Assembly: GCA_963792405.1 (NCBI GenBank)
Contig: CAWBVU010000001.1
Location: 128,387-192,386 of the forward strand
Direction: 5' to 3'
From: SZUA-442 sp963792405
Lineage (GTDB): Bacteria; Actinomycetota; Acidimicrobiia; Spongiisociales; UBA5794
DNA: 64,000 bases
The position numbers were made by a program, and so were the translations under genes. This document shows, one piece after another, positions 43,505 to 52,738 of this stretch (positions are counted from its first letter, which is position 1; each line of letters begins with the position of its first letter). The notes under the pieces are model-generated. The model had not been told where the DNA came from. It was given only the letters and a program-made list of their open reading frames with translations, and ran no database searches.

Positions 43505-44440
43505 CTAGCCCGCGTGGACGCGGGCAACAACAGGTTCGAGAGCTTCGACGGCTTCGGTCGTCTGCGGGTAGACGTCGCAGCGAACCTCGTCGAAGCCGAG
43601 GCCGCCGAGCCGGAGCACGTAGTCGGCGATGTCCGCCGAGCTGCCCGTGATCGGTCGGCTCATCGGCTGGTGGTAGACCGTCATTCCACCAGTGTCGAAG
43701 CCTTCGGGAACGACGGTGAAGATGTCGAAGGTACGTGTCAGCGTGGCAGGGTCGCGTCCATGTGACTCGCATGCAGCATCGAGCTGTTCGATGATGGGCG
43801 AAAGCCGTGCGGCGATCTCATCGGTGGTCTCGTCCCAGCTCCACCAGTTCCAGGCGTCTGCGTACGTGGCGACGAGCTGCAGCATCTTGGGGCCGCGACC
43901 GGCCATGTTGATCGGAGGCCCCCCGGGGCGCGGGCCGCGCAGGGCAAGCTGACAGTTCCTCGCCGAGTAGTACTCGCCCTCGAAGTCCACCGACCCCGTC
44001 TTGAGCAGCGAGTGGATGATCTGAATCGCTTCGGCGAACCTTGCGTATCGGTGGTCGGACGGGTGCCCGAATGCGGCATAGTCGGCGTCCGGTGAATTCC
44101 CCGCCCCGATCCCGAACACGAAGCGACCGCCCGCGATCTCATCGAGTGTGTCGGCGATCGCGGCCAGCATGGCCGGTGCCCGGAGTGGCGAGTTGAACAC
44201 CGACTGGCCCAGTTCGATCCGGTTCGTCACCGCAGCGACGGCCCCCGCCATCGACACCGACTCCCACACGCCATCAACGCGCCCGTGCTTCCAGTGATAC
44301 GACAACGAGTCCTCGAACACGAAGGAGTCGAAACCGACCGCTTCGGCGGCTACGGCCCGGGCCCGAATCGATGCCCATGTGGGGGTGGTCTCATCCGCAC
44401 CCGAGCGTCCGAAGAGGTGAGTGTTCAGGCCAATTCGCAT
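43505..44440 (-). CDS. LLM-class F420-dependent oxidoreductase
   Basis: A 311-residue luciferase-like monooxygenase-fold protein. GFDSFVFEDSLSYHW near 37-51, ELGQSVFNSPLRAPAMLA, GGRFVFGIGAGNSPDADYAAFG and ADAWNWWSWDET are the family blocks. In actinomycetes such proteins use coenzyme F420. It is a clear paralogue of the gene at 49657 (same length, same block order). Single gene converging on the aldo/keto reductase. Substrate unknown. Confidence 0.82.
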   Translation of the reverse strand: MRIGLNTHLFGRSGADETTPTWASIRARAVAAEAVGFDSFVFEDSLSYHWKHGRVDGVWESVSMAGAVAAVTNRIELGQSVFNSPLRAPAMLAAIADTLDEIAGGRFVFGIGAGNSPDADYAAFGHPSDHRYARFAEAIQIIHSLLKTGSVDFEGEYYSARNCQLALRGPRPGGPPINMAGRGPKMLQLVATYADAWNWWSWDETTDEIAARLSPIIEQLDAACESHGRDPATLTRTFDIFTVVPEGFDTGGMTVYHQPMSRPITGSSADIADYVLRLGGLGFDEVRCDVYPQTTEAVEALEPVVARVHAG

Positions 44441-44514
44441 CAGTTCACGATACGTCGTCCTCGAAAGCCTTCACAAACGGGGAAGGGCACCACACTCGAG
44501 CCGCTTGGAGCTTC

Positions 44515-45459
44515 TCAGGCTCGTAGGAGGTGGTTGGCGAGGAAGGTTCGTTGCGCGTCGACAGAGGATGTGAAGTACTCAGAATCGTGATAGACGAGCC
44601 CGAAGTGGCCGCCGCCGAGTTCGAAGACCTCTTGCGGCCCCGACGTTGATGCGTGCACGTGTCGGGCGATCTCAGCATCGCACCATGGCATCTCGTCTTC
44701 CTCGGCCACCACCAGGAGAAACGGTGCGTCGATGTGGGGGATGCACGGTTGTGGGCTGAACGTGGTGGGTGTATCGATGACCTTCTGCGTGGCCTGATTC
44801 TGCCAACCGGTGCCAAACCTCGCCCCATACGTGATGAACCAGTGAAACGCGGTGATCGGTGTGAGGAAGGAGGGTGTGCTCAGCTGATCCGGGGAAACGA
44901 CCGGCATCGGTCCGAGCACCTGCCCCTCATACTCGTCGAACGTGTTGTCCAGGAGAATGTCGCGGATGGTGTCGAACCGGGAGCCGTCGACATCGGGTGG
45001 TTCGAGTTCGTCGCCGAATGCAGGACACTGCACGATCACTGCCGCTACTCGCCGGTCGACCGCGGCAACGACGGCAGCGACCCGGCCGCTCAGGCTGTCG
45101 CCCCAAATCGCGATCGCGTCCGTGTCGATGCCGTCCGTACTGGTGAGATGATCGATGCACGCGAGGTAGTCCCGAGCCTCGGCCCACGGGTTGATCTGGC
45201 GGCGCGGGTCACCATCGGATTTGCCAAATCCCCGCGTGTCGACCAGGAGCGCAGCCACGCCGATCTGGGCGAACGCTGCCGCGTACAGATCAGCCACCAT
45301 CCCGTCGATCGTCGCGGAGAACCCATGGATCATCACCACGGCGGGAATCTGTTCCGAACGAGATGTGGGCTCGTAGAGCCAACCTCGAAGCGTCACGCCA
45401 TCGGATTCGACTTCGACTGGATGTCTCGCGACGTCCTCTGAGGTTCGGGCCAACTCCAT
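44515..45459 (-). CDS. Alpha/beta hydrolase (dienelactone-hydrolase/acyl-esterase-like)
   Basis: A 314-residue hydrolase. The oxyanion region is VVMIHGFSAT, the nucleophile elbow is IWGDSLSG (Ser), the acid is probably in VVAEEDEMPW and the His in GGGHFGLVYHD. ATG 45459 is chosen for GGAGGGAGCGG upstream; the frame runs further up but through low-quality sequence. The PadR-like half-sites at 45695-45725 lie in its long leader. Substrate unknown. Confidence 0.75.
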   Translation of the reverse strand: MELARTSEDVARHPVEVESDGVTLRGWLYEPTSRSEQIPAVVMIHGFSATIDGMVADLYAAAFAQIGVAALLVDTRGFGKSDGDPRRQINPWAEARDYLACIDHLTSTDGIDTDAIAIWGDSLSGRVAAVVAAVDRRVAAVIVQCPAFGDELEPPDVDGSRFDTIRDILLDNTFDEYEGQVLGPMPVVSPDQLSTPSFLTPITAFHWFITYGARFGTGWQNQATQKVIDTPTTFSPQPCIPHIDAPFLLVVAEEDEMPWCDAEIARHVHASTSGPQEVFELGGGHFGLVYHDSEYFTSSVDAQRTFLANHLLRA

Positions 45460-45774
45460 CCAGTCCGCTCCCTCCGATCCACGGCGAGCGTAAATGGTGG
45501 CCTTGCCGCGCCGCAAACGCGGTGCACATGCCGGCACAGGCGCGCACCCGTGGCACGCCGCGTATCCCTGCACGCGGTGCTGCCTATCGGCGAGGACCAC
45601 CACGCACTCGACCTGGTGAAGCTGGCCATCGGGAGTGAGGTGGGGTTCCGGGCACCGAGCCCGAGTTCGCTCTCTTCTCCCGACTGACACTTGATACTGC
45701 AGAATGCATGGTGTAAGTTGCAGTACCTAGGTCAGTGAACCAGCTGACCCCGACAGGAGAGGAAGGCCACCCAG
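45460..45774. promoter_or_regulatory. Divergent leader with PadR-box-like half-sites
   Basis: A 315-base gap between the hydrolase and the secreted-protein gene. TACTGCA (45695-45701) and TTGCAGTA (45718-45725) are inverted copies of the arms of the palindrome at 38711-38727; the 17 bases ending at 45725 match that palindrome at 13 positions. The rest shows no gene. Confidence 0.5.
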
Positions 45775-46068
45775 ATGCGCCGATCACGACTCTTCGCAAG
45801 CGCAGCCTTCGCGGCAGCACTCGCGATATCCGCACCGACCGCGGCCCTGGCCGCCACACCGGTGAACACAACTCCGAACTGCTTCGGAAAGAGCGCAGCA
45901 CAGATAGCCCAAGGGCAGTTCAACGGCATCGAGAACATGGGAGCCCACGCTTCAGGCCAACAGTCCCCGCGCCGCGGAATCAAGAACACGGCACGAGACA
46001 ACGGCTTCGTTCACCAGAGCGACATGGCCGACTTCCTCGGGAATCTGTTCGGCGAAGACATCTGCTGA
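45775..46068 (+). CDS. Small secreted protein
   Basis: A 97-residue protein with a perfect signal peptide (MRRSRLFASAAFAAALAISA, cut near AALAA). The mature ~70 residues hold two cysteines, NCFGKS near the start and EDIC as the last residue, that may pair. The body QIAQGQFNGIENMGAHASGQQSP and MADFLGNLFG is helix-prone. No family recognised. A strong terminator follows. The PadR-like sites upstream may control it. Confidence 0.65.
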   Translation: MRRSRLFASAAFAAALAISAPTAALAATPVNTTPNCFGKSAAQIAQGQFNGIENMGAHASGQQSPRRGIKNTARDNGFVHQSDMADFLGNLFGEDIC

Positions 46069-46080
46069 GACCCATTCAGC

Positions 46081-46117
46081 GCGGTGGTGGGATCGACCGA
46101 AGCGGTCCCACCACCGC
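46081..46117 (+). terminator. Terminator after the small secreted protein
   Basis: A 12-base perfect stem, GCGGTGGTGGGA (46081-46092) with TCCCACCACCGC (46106-46117), 13-base loop, followed by a pyrimidine run CTCTCTTCG. It starts 13 bases after the stop codon. Confidence 0.75.
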
Positions 46118-46206
46118 CTCTCTTCGACCCGAATCGGCTCGACAACGAGACAGCATCTCACCGAGAAGCCCGCCGCCACCCCTCAGAGGCACTCGAGTCC
46201 GGACGT

Positions 46207-47112
46207 TCAGATCCTGGGCGCTGTTTCGTCGACGAAGCGTCGCAGGATCTCAGAGAACGCTTCTGGCTGCTCGATGAACGGGTAGTGGCCACTTTCGGGA
46301 ATGATTGCGAGTTCTGAGTGTGGGATGAGGTCGCGTACGAGCTCCGGCGCGGCGGCAACGATGAAGTCTTCTTGGCCATGAATGATCAGCGTCGGACACT
46401 TGATGTTCCCCAGCTTCTCCTGAACCGTGATGTTCATCTTCATCGTGTGGGCCGGTCCCGAGATTGCGACCATATTTCGTGCAGTGTCCTCATCGAACGC
46501 CACAAGCTCGAAGTACGCCTCTCGCGCCTCGGCAACATGGAATGTGGGTCCTTCCGATAGTCGCATCGCCTCATTGAGAGTTGCTGGATCGCCCGCAAGG
46601 AAGGCGTCGCTTTCATACAACCCCTCGAGGTACTCCCATTCGCCCTCGGCGAACCGTTCGATCAACGCCTTGTACGACTCGATGAGCAGACCCGTGTTGA
46701 CAGGCGCAGCATCGACGAGGATGAGGCGCGCTACTCGGTCTGGATGCTCGGTGGCGTAGTACATACCGAGCAAACCGCCCCAGGAGTGGCCGACGATGTT
46801 GATCCGATCAAACCCCCAGGCCTTTCGCAGCTCCTCGATGTCTGACACCAGCCATTCAACGGTGAAGTTTCTCTCGGTTATCTCATCCATCGAAGACTTG
46901 CCGTTCCCCCGCTGGTCATAGAAGACCATCTGGTGGTCTTGTGCCAGGTCGTCGAAGAAGGGGAACAACTCGTCGTGCCACATTCCCGGCCCGCCGTGAA
47001 GAACCACAAACGGCTCCCCATTGCCGATCGTCGTGTAGAAGTGCGCCACACCGTTCACCGTGACGTATCCCGTTTCTGCAGACGCTCCGGACTCGTGTGA
47101 GAGTTCCGCCAT
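46207..47112 (-). CDS. Alpha/beta hydrolase, proline-iminopeptidase-like (S33 family)
   Basis: A 301-residue hydrolase. HGGPGMWHDELFP is the S33-type oxyanion motif, the nucleophile elbow is VGHSWGGLLG (Ser), the acid Asp is in IIHGQEDFIV and the His in IPESGHYPFIEQP. YDQRGNGKSS is also typical of proline iminopeptidases and related tripeptidases. ATG 47112 is preferred; GTG codons up to 47142 are alternatives. Base composition is a little less G+C-rich than the neighbours. Could also act on lactones or amides. Confidence 0.82.
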   Translation of the reverse strand: MAELSHESGASAETGYVTVNGVAHFYTTIGNGEPFVVLHGGPGMWHDELFPFFDDLAQDHQMVFYDQRGNGKSSMDEITERNFTVEWLVSDIEELRKAWGFDRINIVGHSWGGLLGMYYATEHPDRVARLILVDAAPVNTGLLIESYKALIERFAEGEWEYLEGLYESDAFLAGDPATLNEAMRLSEGPTFHVAEAREAYFELVAFDEDTARNMVAISGPAHTMKMNITVQEKLGNIKCPTLIIHGQEDFIVAAAPELVRDLIPHSELAIIPESGHYPFIEQPEAFSEILRRFVDETAPRI

Positions 47113-47309
47113 GAGCGATTGTCCCACGCTCACGCCAGTCACGCCTTGCGAAGCCCCCTTGCCTCGTAGAAGCGTGATCCAACCGATCGAGAATCCACTT
47201 CGAATACGACGACGCCAACCGTTGAACCCTCCGTGGGCGTTTCGCTGAGGTTGACGGGGTACTTTCCCAAATGAAATCGGATGCTTTTCCGAATCATCCG
47301 ATGGATGGA

Positions 47310-47383
47310 TGGAGCGGGTGAGGGGAATCGAACCCCCGTATTCAGCTTGGGAAGCTGATGTTCTGCCATTGAACTACACCCGC
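47310..47383 (-). tRNA. tRNA-Gly (anticodon CCC)
   Basis: Read on the minus strand, the acceptor stem GCGGGTG pairs with CACCCGC, the D arm is GTTC/GAAC, the anticodon stem TCAGC/GCTGA encloses TTCCCAA (anticodon CCC), and the T arm GGGGT TCGATTC CCCTC is regular. Discriminator T is followed by an encoded CCA (47312-47310). No integrase gene or attachment repeat is seen beside it. Confidence 0.95.
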
Positions 47384-47483
47384 GGGCCCGAGGATTGTAT
47401 CGCGCCGTGAGCACGAGGTCCCTCGGACACCTGCCGTCGGGGTTTCGTCTAGGTTGACGGCCACCCCGACGAGTCGAGCATCC

Positions 47484-49652
47484 GTGATCACCACCTTCCG
47501 GCGCATCCTGGCGTTCTGGTCCCCGCACCGGGGTATCGGCGTGGGTCTCGCCATCGCCATGGTGTTCCGAGCCGTGTTCACGATCGTGCTGGCCCTCGCC
47601 ATCGAGTTCGTGATCGACCAGGTCATCGAACCGACGAGCGACACCCCGATGTGGATGCTCCTCCTGTTCCTCGGCACCGGATTCACCGTGTCCTTCATCG
47701 CGGGCATCGTCGCCGCGAACCTCTCAGCCCGAGCATCGGCCGACATCATCGCCGACGTCCGTGTGTCCGTCTTCGAGCACCTCCAGGCCCTGCCGATGTG
47801 GTTCCACGATCGGGCCACGGCCGGTGACCTCATCGGTCACTTCTCGTCCGACATCGCGCAACTGTCGAGGGGCGTCATCACAACGCCGCTGATCGGTCTG
47901 CGATCCCTCGCTGCGATGGCCCTGTACATCCCCGTGATGTTCCTGTTCGACTGGCGCCTCGCCACGGTGTCGATCGTCGTGATCCCCATCGTCGTGTGGC
48001 TCGTGTACCGCTACGCACCAGACTCGGAGGCTGCCCTCGACGAGGAGAAGCAGGGCGTCGCCGACGTGCTCGACGAGGTCTCGACGAACCTGCGCGTCCA
48101 ACTCCTGTTGCGATCGTTCGGTGCGAGGGAGGGATCCATCCGACGGTTCCGGGGGAGAATCGACCACTTGCGTGATGCGTCGCGGAGAGCCGAGACCCGC
48201 ATCGGGCTGGAGACGGTCATCTCCGAGTACGCGCTCGAGGCCACGAACCTCTCGATCATCCTCCTCGGGGCCTCGTTCGCCTTTGCCGGATCGCTCGATC
48301 CCGGCGCATTCGCCGCCTTCTCCGCCATCCTCATCGAGTTCTCCTACCAGGCGAGCCTCGTCGGCATGGACGTGCTGCCTGCGATCAAACAGTCCGAGGC
48401 GGGGATCCGGCGCATCGACCGCCTGCTGTCCGTCGAACCCGACACTGTCCCCGACCACGCCGTGATCGCCCCCGACCTCCGGACCGGGATACGGCTGACC
48501 GACGTGAGGCTCCGGTACCGAAGCGACGGGCCGGACCGGGTCGACGGACTATCGATCGACATTCCCGCCATGTCGCACGTGGCGATCGTGGGTGCCAACG
48601 GATCGGGGAAGACCTCGGTGCTGAGCGCCCTCCTCGGGCTGTACCCACTCGCCGGAGGATCCGTCGCCGTGGGCGGAGTCGATCTGTCCACCGTGGACAT
48701 CGACGAACTGCGCACCCGTGTCGGGGTCGCGTTCCAGCAGACCCTGCTGCTCGACGGCTCGCTGCGTGAGAACGTGACACTCGGCGACGAGCGGTACACC
48801 GACGCCGACCTCGACCGTGCCATCCGCGCCGCAGGCCTCGAGGGAATCGTGGACCGCCTCGTGCACGGTGTCGACACCGAGATCGGAGGCTCGGGTCTGG
48901 TGCTGTCAGGCGGTGAGGCCCAACGCGTCGGGATCGCGAGGGCGATCATCCGCGATCCCCAGATGCTCCTCCTCGACGAGGTCTCGTCCGGTCTCGACCC
49001 CGCCTCCGAGGCCGACCTCCTGCGGGTGATCGACCAGCTGAGGGAGAGCCGAAGCATCATCAGCGTCACCCATCGCCTCGAGTCCGCTCGAAACGCCGAT
49101 CTCATCCTCGTCATGGAGGGTGGCCGCCTCGTCGAGCAGGGGGCGTTCGATGAGCTCCTCCTCGCGGGCGGTGTCTTCGAGTCGATGTGGACGAAGCAAC
49201 ACGGCTTCGACGTCAGCGCCAACGGCCTGTCCGCCACCGTCACCCCGGAGAGGCTCGCCCGCATCCCGCTCTTCAAGGACCTCGACCACGCGACGCTCGA
49301 GTCACTTGCGACGAGGTTCCAGTCGGAACTCGTCGACCACGATCAGGTCGTCTTCGAGGAGGGGGGCGTGGGCGATGCCTTCTACGTCATCGCCAGGGGG
49401 GTCGTCGACGTGATCCGCCGCGGCGCGGACGGCCCCCGGGTCGTGGCGACGCTCGCCGATGGGGACTTCTTCGGGGAGATGGCCCTCCTGTCGAGCGACC
49501 GGCGGAACGCCACCGTGCGCACGAAGGGCGTCACGACCCTGCTTCGGCTCGACCAGCAGGCATTCGACGACCTGATGGCATCGGCCCCTGAGGCCCGGGC
49601 CATCATCGATGCGGCGGCAGCGGCACGTGCGGAGCAGAACCGATCGGGTTGA
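47484..49652 (+). CDS. ABC exporter (fused membrane and ATPase domains) with C-terminal cyclic-nucleotide-binding domain
   Basis: A 722-residue protein. Six helices (about 10-300) form an exporter-type membrane domain; the ATPase domain has Walker A GANGSGKTS, Q-loop VAFQQT, signature LSGGEAQRVG and Walker B MLLLDEVSSGLD. After the ATPase (from about 595) comes a cNMP-binding domain: RIPLFKDLDHATLESLATRF, the phosphate cassette GDFFGEMALLSSDRRNATVRT with its Glu and Arg. This suggests export controlled by cAMP/cGMP. GTG 47484 is taken as start; a TTG at 47454 is also possible. Cargo unknown. Confidence 0.85.
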   Translation: MITTFRRILAFWSPHRGIGVGLAIAMVFRAVFTIVLALAIEFVIDQVIEPTSDTPMWMLLLFLGTGFTVSFIAGIVAANLSARASADIIADVRVSVFEHLQALPMWFHDRATAGDLIGHFSSDIAQLSRGVITTPLIGLRSLAAMALYIPVMFLFDWRLATVSIVVIPIVVWLVYRYAPDSEAALDEEKQGVADVLDEVSTNLRVQLLLRSFGAREGSIRRFRGRIDHLRDASRRAETRIGLETVISEYALEATNLSIILLGASFAFAGSLDPGAFAAFSAILIEFSYQASLVGMDVLPAIKQSEAGIRRIDRLLSVEPDTVPDHAVIAPDLRTGIRLTDVRLRYRSDGPDRVDGLSIDIPAMSHVAIVGANGSGKTSVLSALLGLYPLAGGSVAVGGVDLSTVDIDELRTRVGVAFQQTLLLDGSLRENVTLGDERYTDADLDRAIRAAGLEGIVDRLVHGVDTEIGGSGLVLSGGEAQRVGIARAIIRDPQMLLLDEVSSGLDPASEADLLRVIDQLRESRSIISVTHRLESARNADLILVMEGGRLVEQGAFDELLLAGGVFESMWTKQHGFDVSANGLSATVTPERLARIPLFKDLDHATLESLATRFQSELVDHDQVVFEEGGVGDAFYVIARGVVDVIRRGADGPRVVATLADGDFFGEMALLSSDRRNATVRTKGVTTLLRLDQQAFDDLMASAPEARAIIDAAAAARAEQNRSG

Positions 49653-49656
49653 CGGG

Positions 49657-50574
49657 TCAGGCCTCGTGGACGAGGTCGACGACGTCCGCCATCGCCTCGA
49701 CCCCTGCCGTCGTCTTGTCGGTGAGGTCGCACCGCACCTCCTCGATGCCAAGCGACTCGAGTCCCAGGATGAACGAGGCGATCTCCTCGGTGGTCCCCGT
49801 GATCGGGTGGGACAGCTTGGCCCCATCTGCCGTGAAGCCCGGAGGCACGATCGAATAGAGGTCGAACGTGCGGACCACCGATGACGGGTCGCGGCCGATG
49901 TCCCCGCACGCGCCCTCGAGCATCCCCACGAGCGGTCCCACCCGATCGATGATCTGGTCGAGGGTCTCGTCCCAGCCCCACCAGTTCCACGCATCCGCGT
50001 ACCTGGCGACGAGTCGCAGCATCTTCGGCCCGCCCGCGGCGATGTTGATCGGCGGCCCGTTGTCGTGAGGTCCGCGCAGCACCAGCTCGGCGGCGGTGGC
50101 GCTCCAGTAGTCCCCCTGGTGGTCGACGGCCCCGTTCCGGAGGAGGTCGTGGATGATGGCGATGGCCTCGGCGAAGCGTGAGAAGCGCATGTCGGTGGGG
50201 AATCCGAACGCCTCGTAGTCGGAGTCGAAGGTGTTCCCCGCTCCGATACCGAGGACGTAGCGCCCGCCGGAGATCTCGTCCAGGGTCGTGGCCATGCTCG
50301 CCGTCAACGCCGGTGACCGATACGGGGCGTTGATGACGGACTGGCCGAAGTGGATCCGATCGGTCGCCTCGGCCAGGGCTGCGGCGATCGTCATGGACTC
50401 CCAACTCCCGTCAGTCGTGCCGTCGTCGAAGCGATACAGCAGGGCGTCCTCGAACACGAACATGTCGAAGCCGACGTCCTCGGCCGTTCGTGCGAGGGAT
50501 CGCACGGATTCCCATGTCGGGTGGAGGTCGCCTCCTGGGCGGCCGTGGAGCTGGGCGATGAGTCCGATGCGCAT
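49657..50574 (-). CDS. LLM-class F420-dependent oxidoreductase, paralogue of the 43.5 kb gene
   Basis: A 305-residue luciferase-fold protein with the same blocks as its paralogue: GFDMFVFEDALLYRF, HFGQSVINAPYRSPALTA, GGRYVLGIGAGNTFDSDYEAFG, ADAWNWWGWDET. It sits tail-to-tail with the ABC exporter (five bases apart) and head-to-head with the patatin gene. Substrate unknown; F420 use inferred from the family in actinomycetes. Confidence 0.82.
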   Translation of the reverse strand: MRIGLIAQLHGRPGGDLHPTWESVRSLARTAEDVGFDMFVFEDALLYRFDDGTTDGSWESMTIAAALAEATDRIHFGQSVINAPYRSPALTASMATTLDEISGGRYVLGIGAGNTFDSDYEAFGFPTDMRFSRFAEAIAIIHDLLRNGAVDHQGDYWSATAAELVLRGPHDNGPPINIAAGGPKMLRLVARYADAWNWWGWDETLDQIIDRVGPLVGMLEGACGDIGRDPSSVVRTFDLYSIVPPGFTADGAKLSHPITGTTEEIASFILGLESLGIEEVRCDLTDKTTAGVEAMADVVDLVHEA

Positions 50575-50672
50575 CGGGCGAGCCTACGCGAGTGTGTGGG
50601 CGCCTTCCAACCGGCTCCGGGCATGGGATTGGTCGTGCGACTAGCGTCCCCGACCGAGCGAAGGGAAGGCGC

Positions 50673-52478
50673 GTGGGGACCGAACGCACACTCGATTGGT
50701 CGACGGACGACATCGTCCGGCACCTGCGCGCGAGTTCCGTCTTCCGCAACCTCGACGGCCAGATGCTCCACGCGATCGCCGACGCAGCCACCATCCTCCT
50801 CGTCGCCGCCGGCGACACGGTGATCGCCGAGGGGGATCGGGGGGACGAGGCGTTCGTGATCGTCGCGGGTCGCCTCGATGTGCTCATCTCCAGCGGCGAC
50901 GAAGACCCGACGATCGTCAACAATCTGGGGCCAGGCGATGTGGTGGGCGAGATGGCCCTCATCACCGATGAGCCCCGGTCGGCAACGGTCAGGGCTCGGC
51001 GGGACTCGGCCCTGGTCCGGATCCCTGCGGAGGACTTCCGCTCGATCGTGCTGGACCATCCCAACGTGCTCCTCGACGTGACCCGCACCGTGATGGACCG
51101 ACTCAACCGTTCGATCCACGGCGAACGTCCGGAGCGGTCCACCACCGTCATCGGCATCGTCCCGGCAGGGACCCTGCCCGCCCACCGGGAGTTCGCCACC
51201 GACTTCGCCTCCGTGTTCCCCGGGAGGGACGTCGCCGTCGTGTCGGTCGACGACGCCAGGGGCGCCTTCGGGGCCACGCCCACTCGGGGTGAGGTGGCGC
51301 AGTACCTCCACCGGATCGAGGACGCGAACGACGTCGTGATCCTCGTCGGCGACGAGGGCGACGCCGAGTGGACGACCCTGTGCCATCGCCAGTCCGACGT
51401 CACCCTCCTCGTGGGGCGCGCCGTGGGTCTCGGCACCCTCGGGCCCAACGAAGCAGCGATCGCGGCAGCGGGCAATGGCTCGTCGCAGAGCCACCTCGTC
51501 CTCGTGCACGGATCCGATCGGCCGCACGGCACGGCGCAGGCACTCGGGCTTCGCTCGACCGTCAGGCACCATCACGTCCGCACCGGGTCGATCGACGACA
51601 CCGCACGGGTAGCGCGAATCGTCCGCGGTGACAACGTCGGCATCGTCTTCGGCGGCGGCGGTGCGAGGGGGTTCGCCCATCTCGGCGTCCTCAAGGCGCT
51701 CCTCGAGGGAGGCGTCCCCGTGGATCACGTCGGGGGCGCGAGCATCGGCTCGTCGGTCGCCGCCGGATATGCGATGGGGTGGGAGTGGGACCGGATCGTC
51801 GAGCTTGCGCGCTGGGTGACCTTCGAGCGCGGCCGCATCGTCGACTCCACCCTCCCTGCCGTGTCACTCGGGCGGGGGAGGCGGCTCACGACCGGGATGC
51901 GGGAGAGCTATGGGGACACGGACATCCGGGACCTGTGGGTCGACTTCTTCTGCGTCAGCAGCGACCTCACCGACGGAGCCGTGTATGCGCACCGCAGCGG
52001 GCCCGTGTGGTCCGCGGTGCGGTCGAGCGTTGCGATCCCCGGCATCCTCCCGCCGATGCGATCGGCGGAGGGGCACGTCCTCGTCGACGGAGGGATCCTC
52101 GACAACGTCCCCACGGCATCGATGCGCGCCCTCAACGAACCGAGGACCGTGATCGCCGTCGACCTCAGGGCACCGACGGCGCTGCCGTCGAAGGACCTTC
52201 CCGCCGATGGTGACCTGTCCGGATGGAAGGTCGCCCGCCATCGCTGGTTGCCGTGGCGCGAGCGCCTGGAGGTGCCGGGCATCATGGAGACGCTCATCGC
52301 CGCGTCGACGCTCAGCGGCAGACCCGAGGGCGCTGACGCCGACATCGTGATCCATCCCGACGTGGAGCGCTTCGGCTTCATGGACTTCGCCTCGTGGGAG
52401 CACCTGATCGAGGCTGGCTACCGCGAGGGGGCTCGAGTGATCGAGGAGGGAAGGTTGCCGGTCACGCGATCAGGCTGA
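50673..52478 (+). CDS. Patatin-like phospholipase with N-terminal cyclic-nucleotide-binding domain (NTE/RssA-like)
   Basis: A 601-residue protein. The N-terminal cNMP-binding domain (about 15-135) has the phosphate cassette GDVVGEMALITDEPRSATVRA. A middle segment (150-310) resembles the Rossmann-like region of NTE-type proteins. The patatin domain has GGGGARGFAHLGV (from 327), nucleophile Ser357 in GASIGSS and the catalytic Asp472 in VDGGILDN. Such proteins hydrolyse (lyso)phospholipids, here possibly under cAMP/cGMP control. GTG 50673 follows AAGGGAAGG. Confidence 0.88.
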   Translation: MGTERTLDWSTDDIVRHLRASSVFRNLDGQMLHAIADAATILLVAAGDTVIAEGDRGDEAFVIVAGRLDVLISSGDEDPTIVNNLGPGDVVGEMALITDEPRSATVRARRDSALVRIPAEDFRSIVLDHPNVLLDVTRTVMDRLNRSIHGERPERSTTVIGIVPAGTLPAHREFATDFASVFPGRDVAVVSVDDARGAFGATPTRGEVAQYLHRIEDANDVVILVGDEGDAEWTTLCHRQSDVTLLVGRAVGLGTLGPNEAAIAAAGNGSSQSHLVLVHGSDRPHGTAQALGLRSTVRHHHVRTGSIDDTARVARIVRGDNVGIVFGGGGARGFAHLGVLKALLEGGVPVDHVGGASIGSSVAAGYAMGWEWDRIVELARWVTFERGRIVDSTLPAVSLGRGRRLTTGMRESYGDTDIRDLWVDFFCVSSDLTDGAVYAHRSGPVWSAVRSSVAIPGILPPMRSAEGHVLVDGGILDNVPTASMRALNEPRTVIAVDLRAPTALPSKDLPADGDLSGWKVARHRWLPWRERLEVPGIMETLIAASTLSGRPEGADADIVIHPDVERFGFMDFASWEHLIEAGYREGARVIEEGRLPVTRSG

Positions 52479-52689
52479 TCCCGCCCCACAGTGCGATGAG
52501 GACGCCGACGCCGAGCAGCCAGTAGGCCCTGCCCCTGCGAAACTCCCCGGTCTCGTCCTTCGGCTTCTCGCCCCTGCGGTGCTTGTAGATCGCATAGGCG
52601 TTCCCCAGCACCATCGCCAGACCCATCGCAAGCGCCAGCTGCTTGAGCAGGACATCGAGATTCAGGATGTCGACCGGATCACTCTCCAC
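52462..52689 (-). CDS. Small two-helix membrane protein
   Basis: A 75-residue protein with two hydrophobic helices (LLKQLALAMGLAMVLGNAYAIY and AYWLLGVGVLIALWGGISLI) joined by a charged loop KHRRGEKPKDETGEFRRGR. It overlaps the 3' end of the patatin gene by 17 bases in the opposite direction. GTG 52689 is the first good start; upstream in-frame sequence is repeat DNA. No family recognised. Confidence 0.5.
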   Translation of the reverse strand: MESDPVDILNLDVLLKQLALAMGLAMVLGNAYAIYKHRRGEKPKDETGEFRRGRAYWLLGVGVLIALWGGISLIA

Positions 52690-52738
52690 CCCGGAAAGGT
52701 AGTGCCCGCCCTCTTTGCGTCGCCTCGAGCCATGCCTC

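Noticed and set aside
47310..47383. Integration site of a mobile element at tRNA-Gly
   Set aside because: No integrase, no direct repeat of the tRNA 3' end and no phage-like genes nearby were seen.
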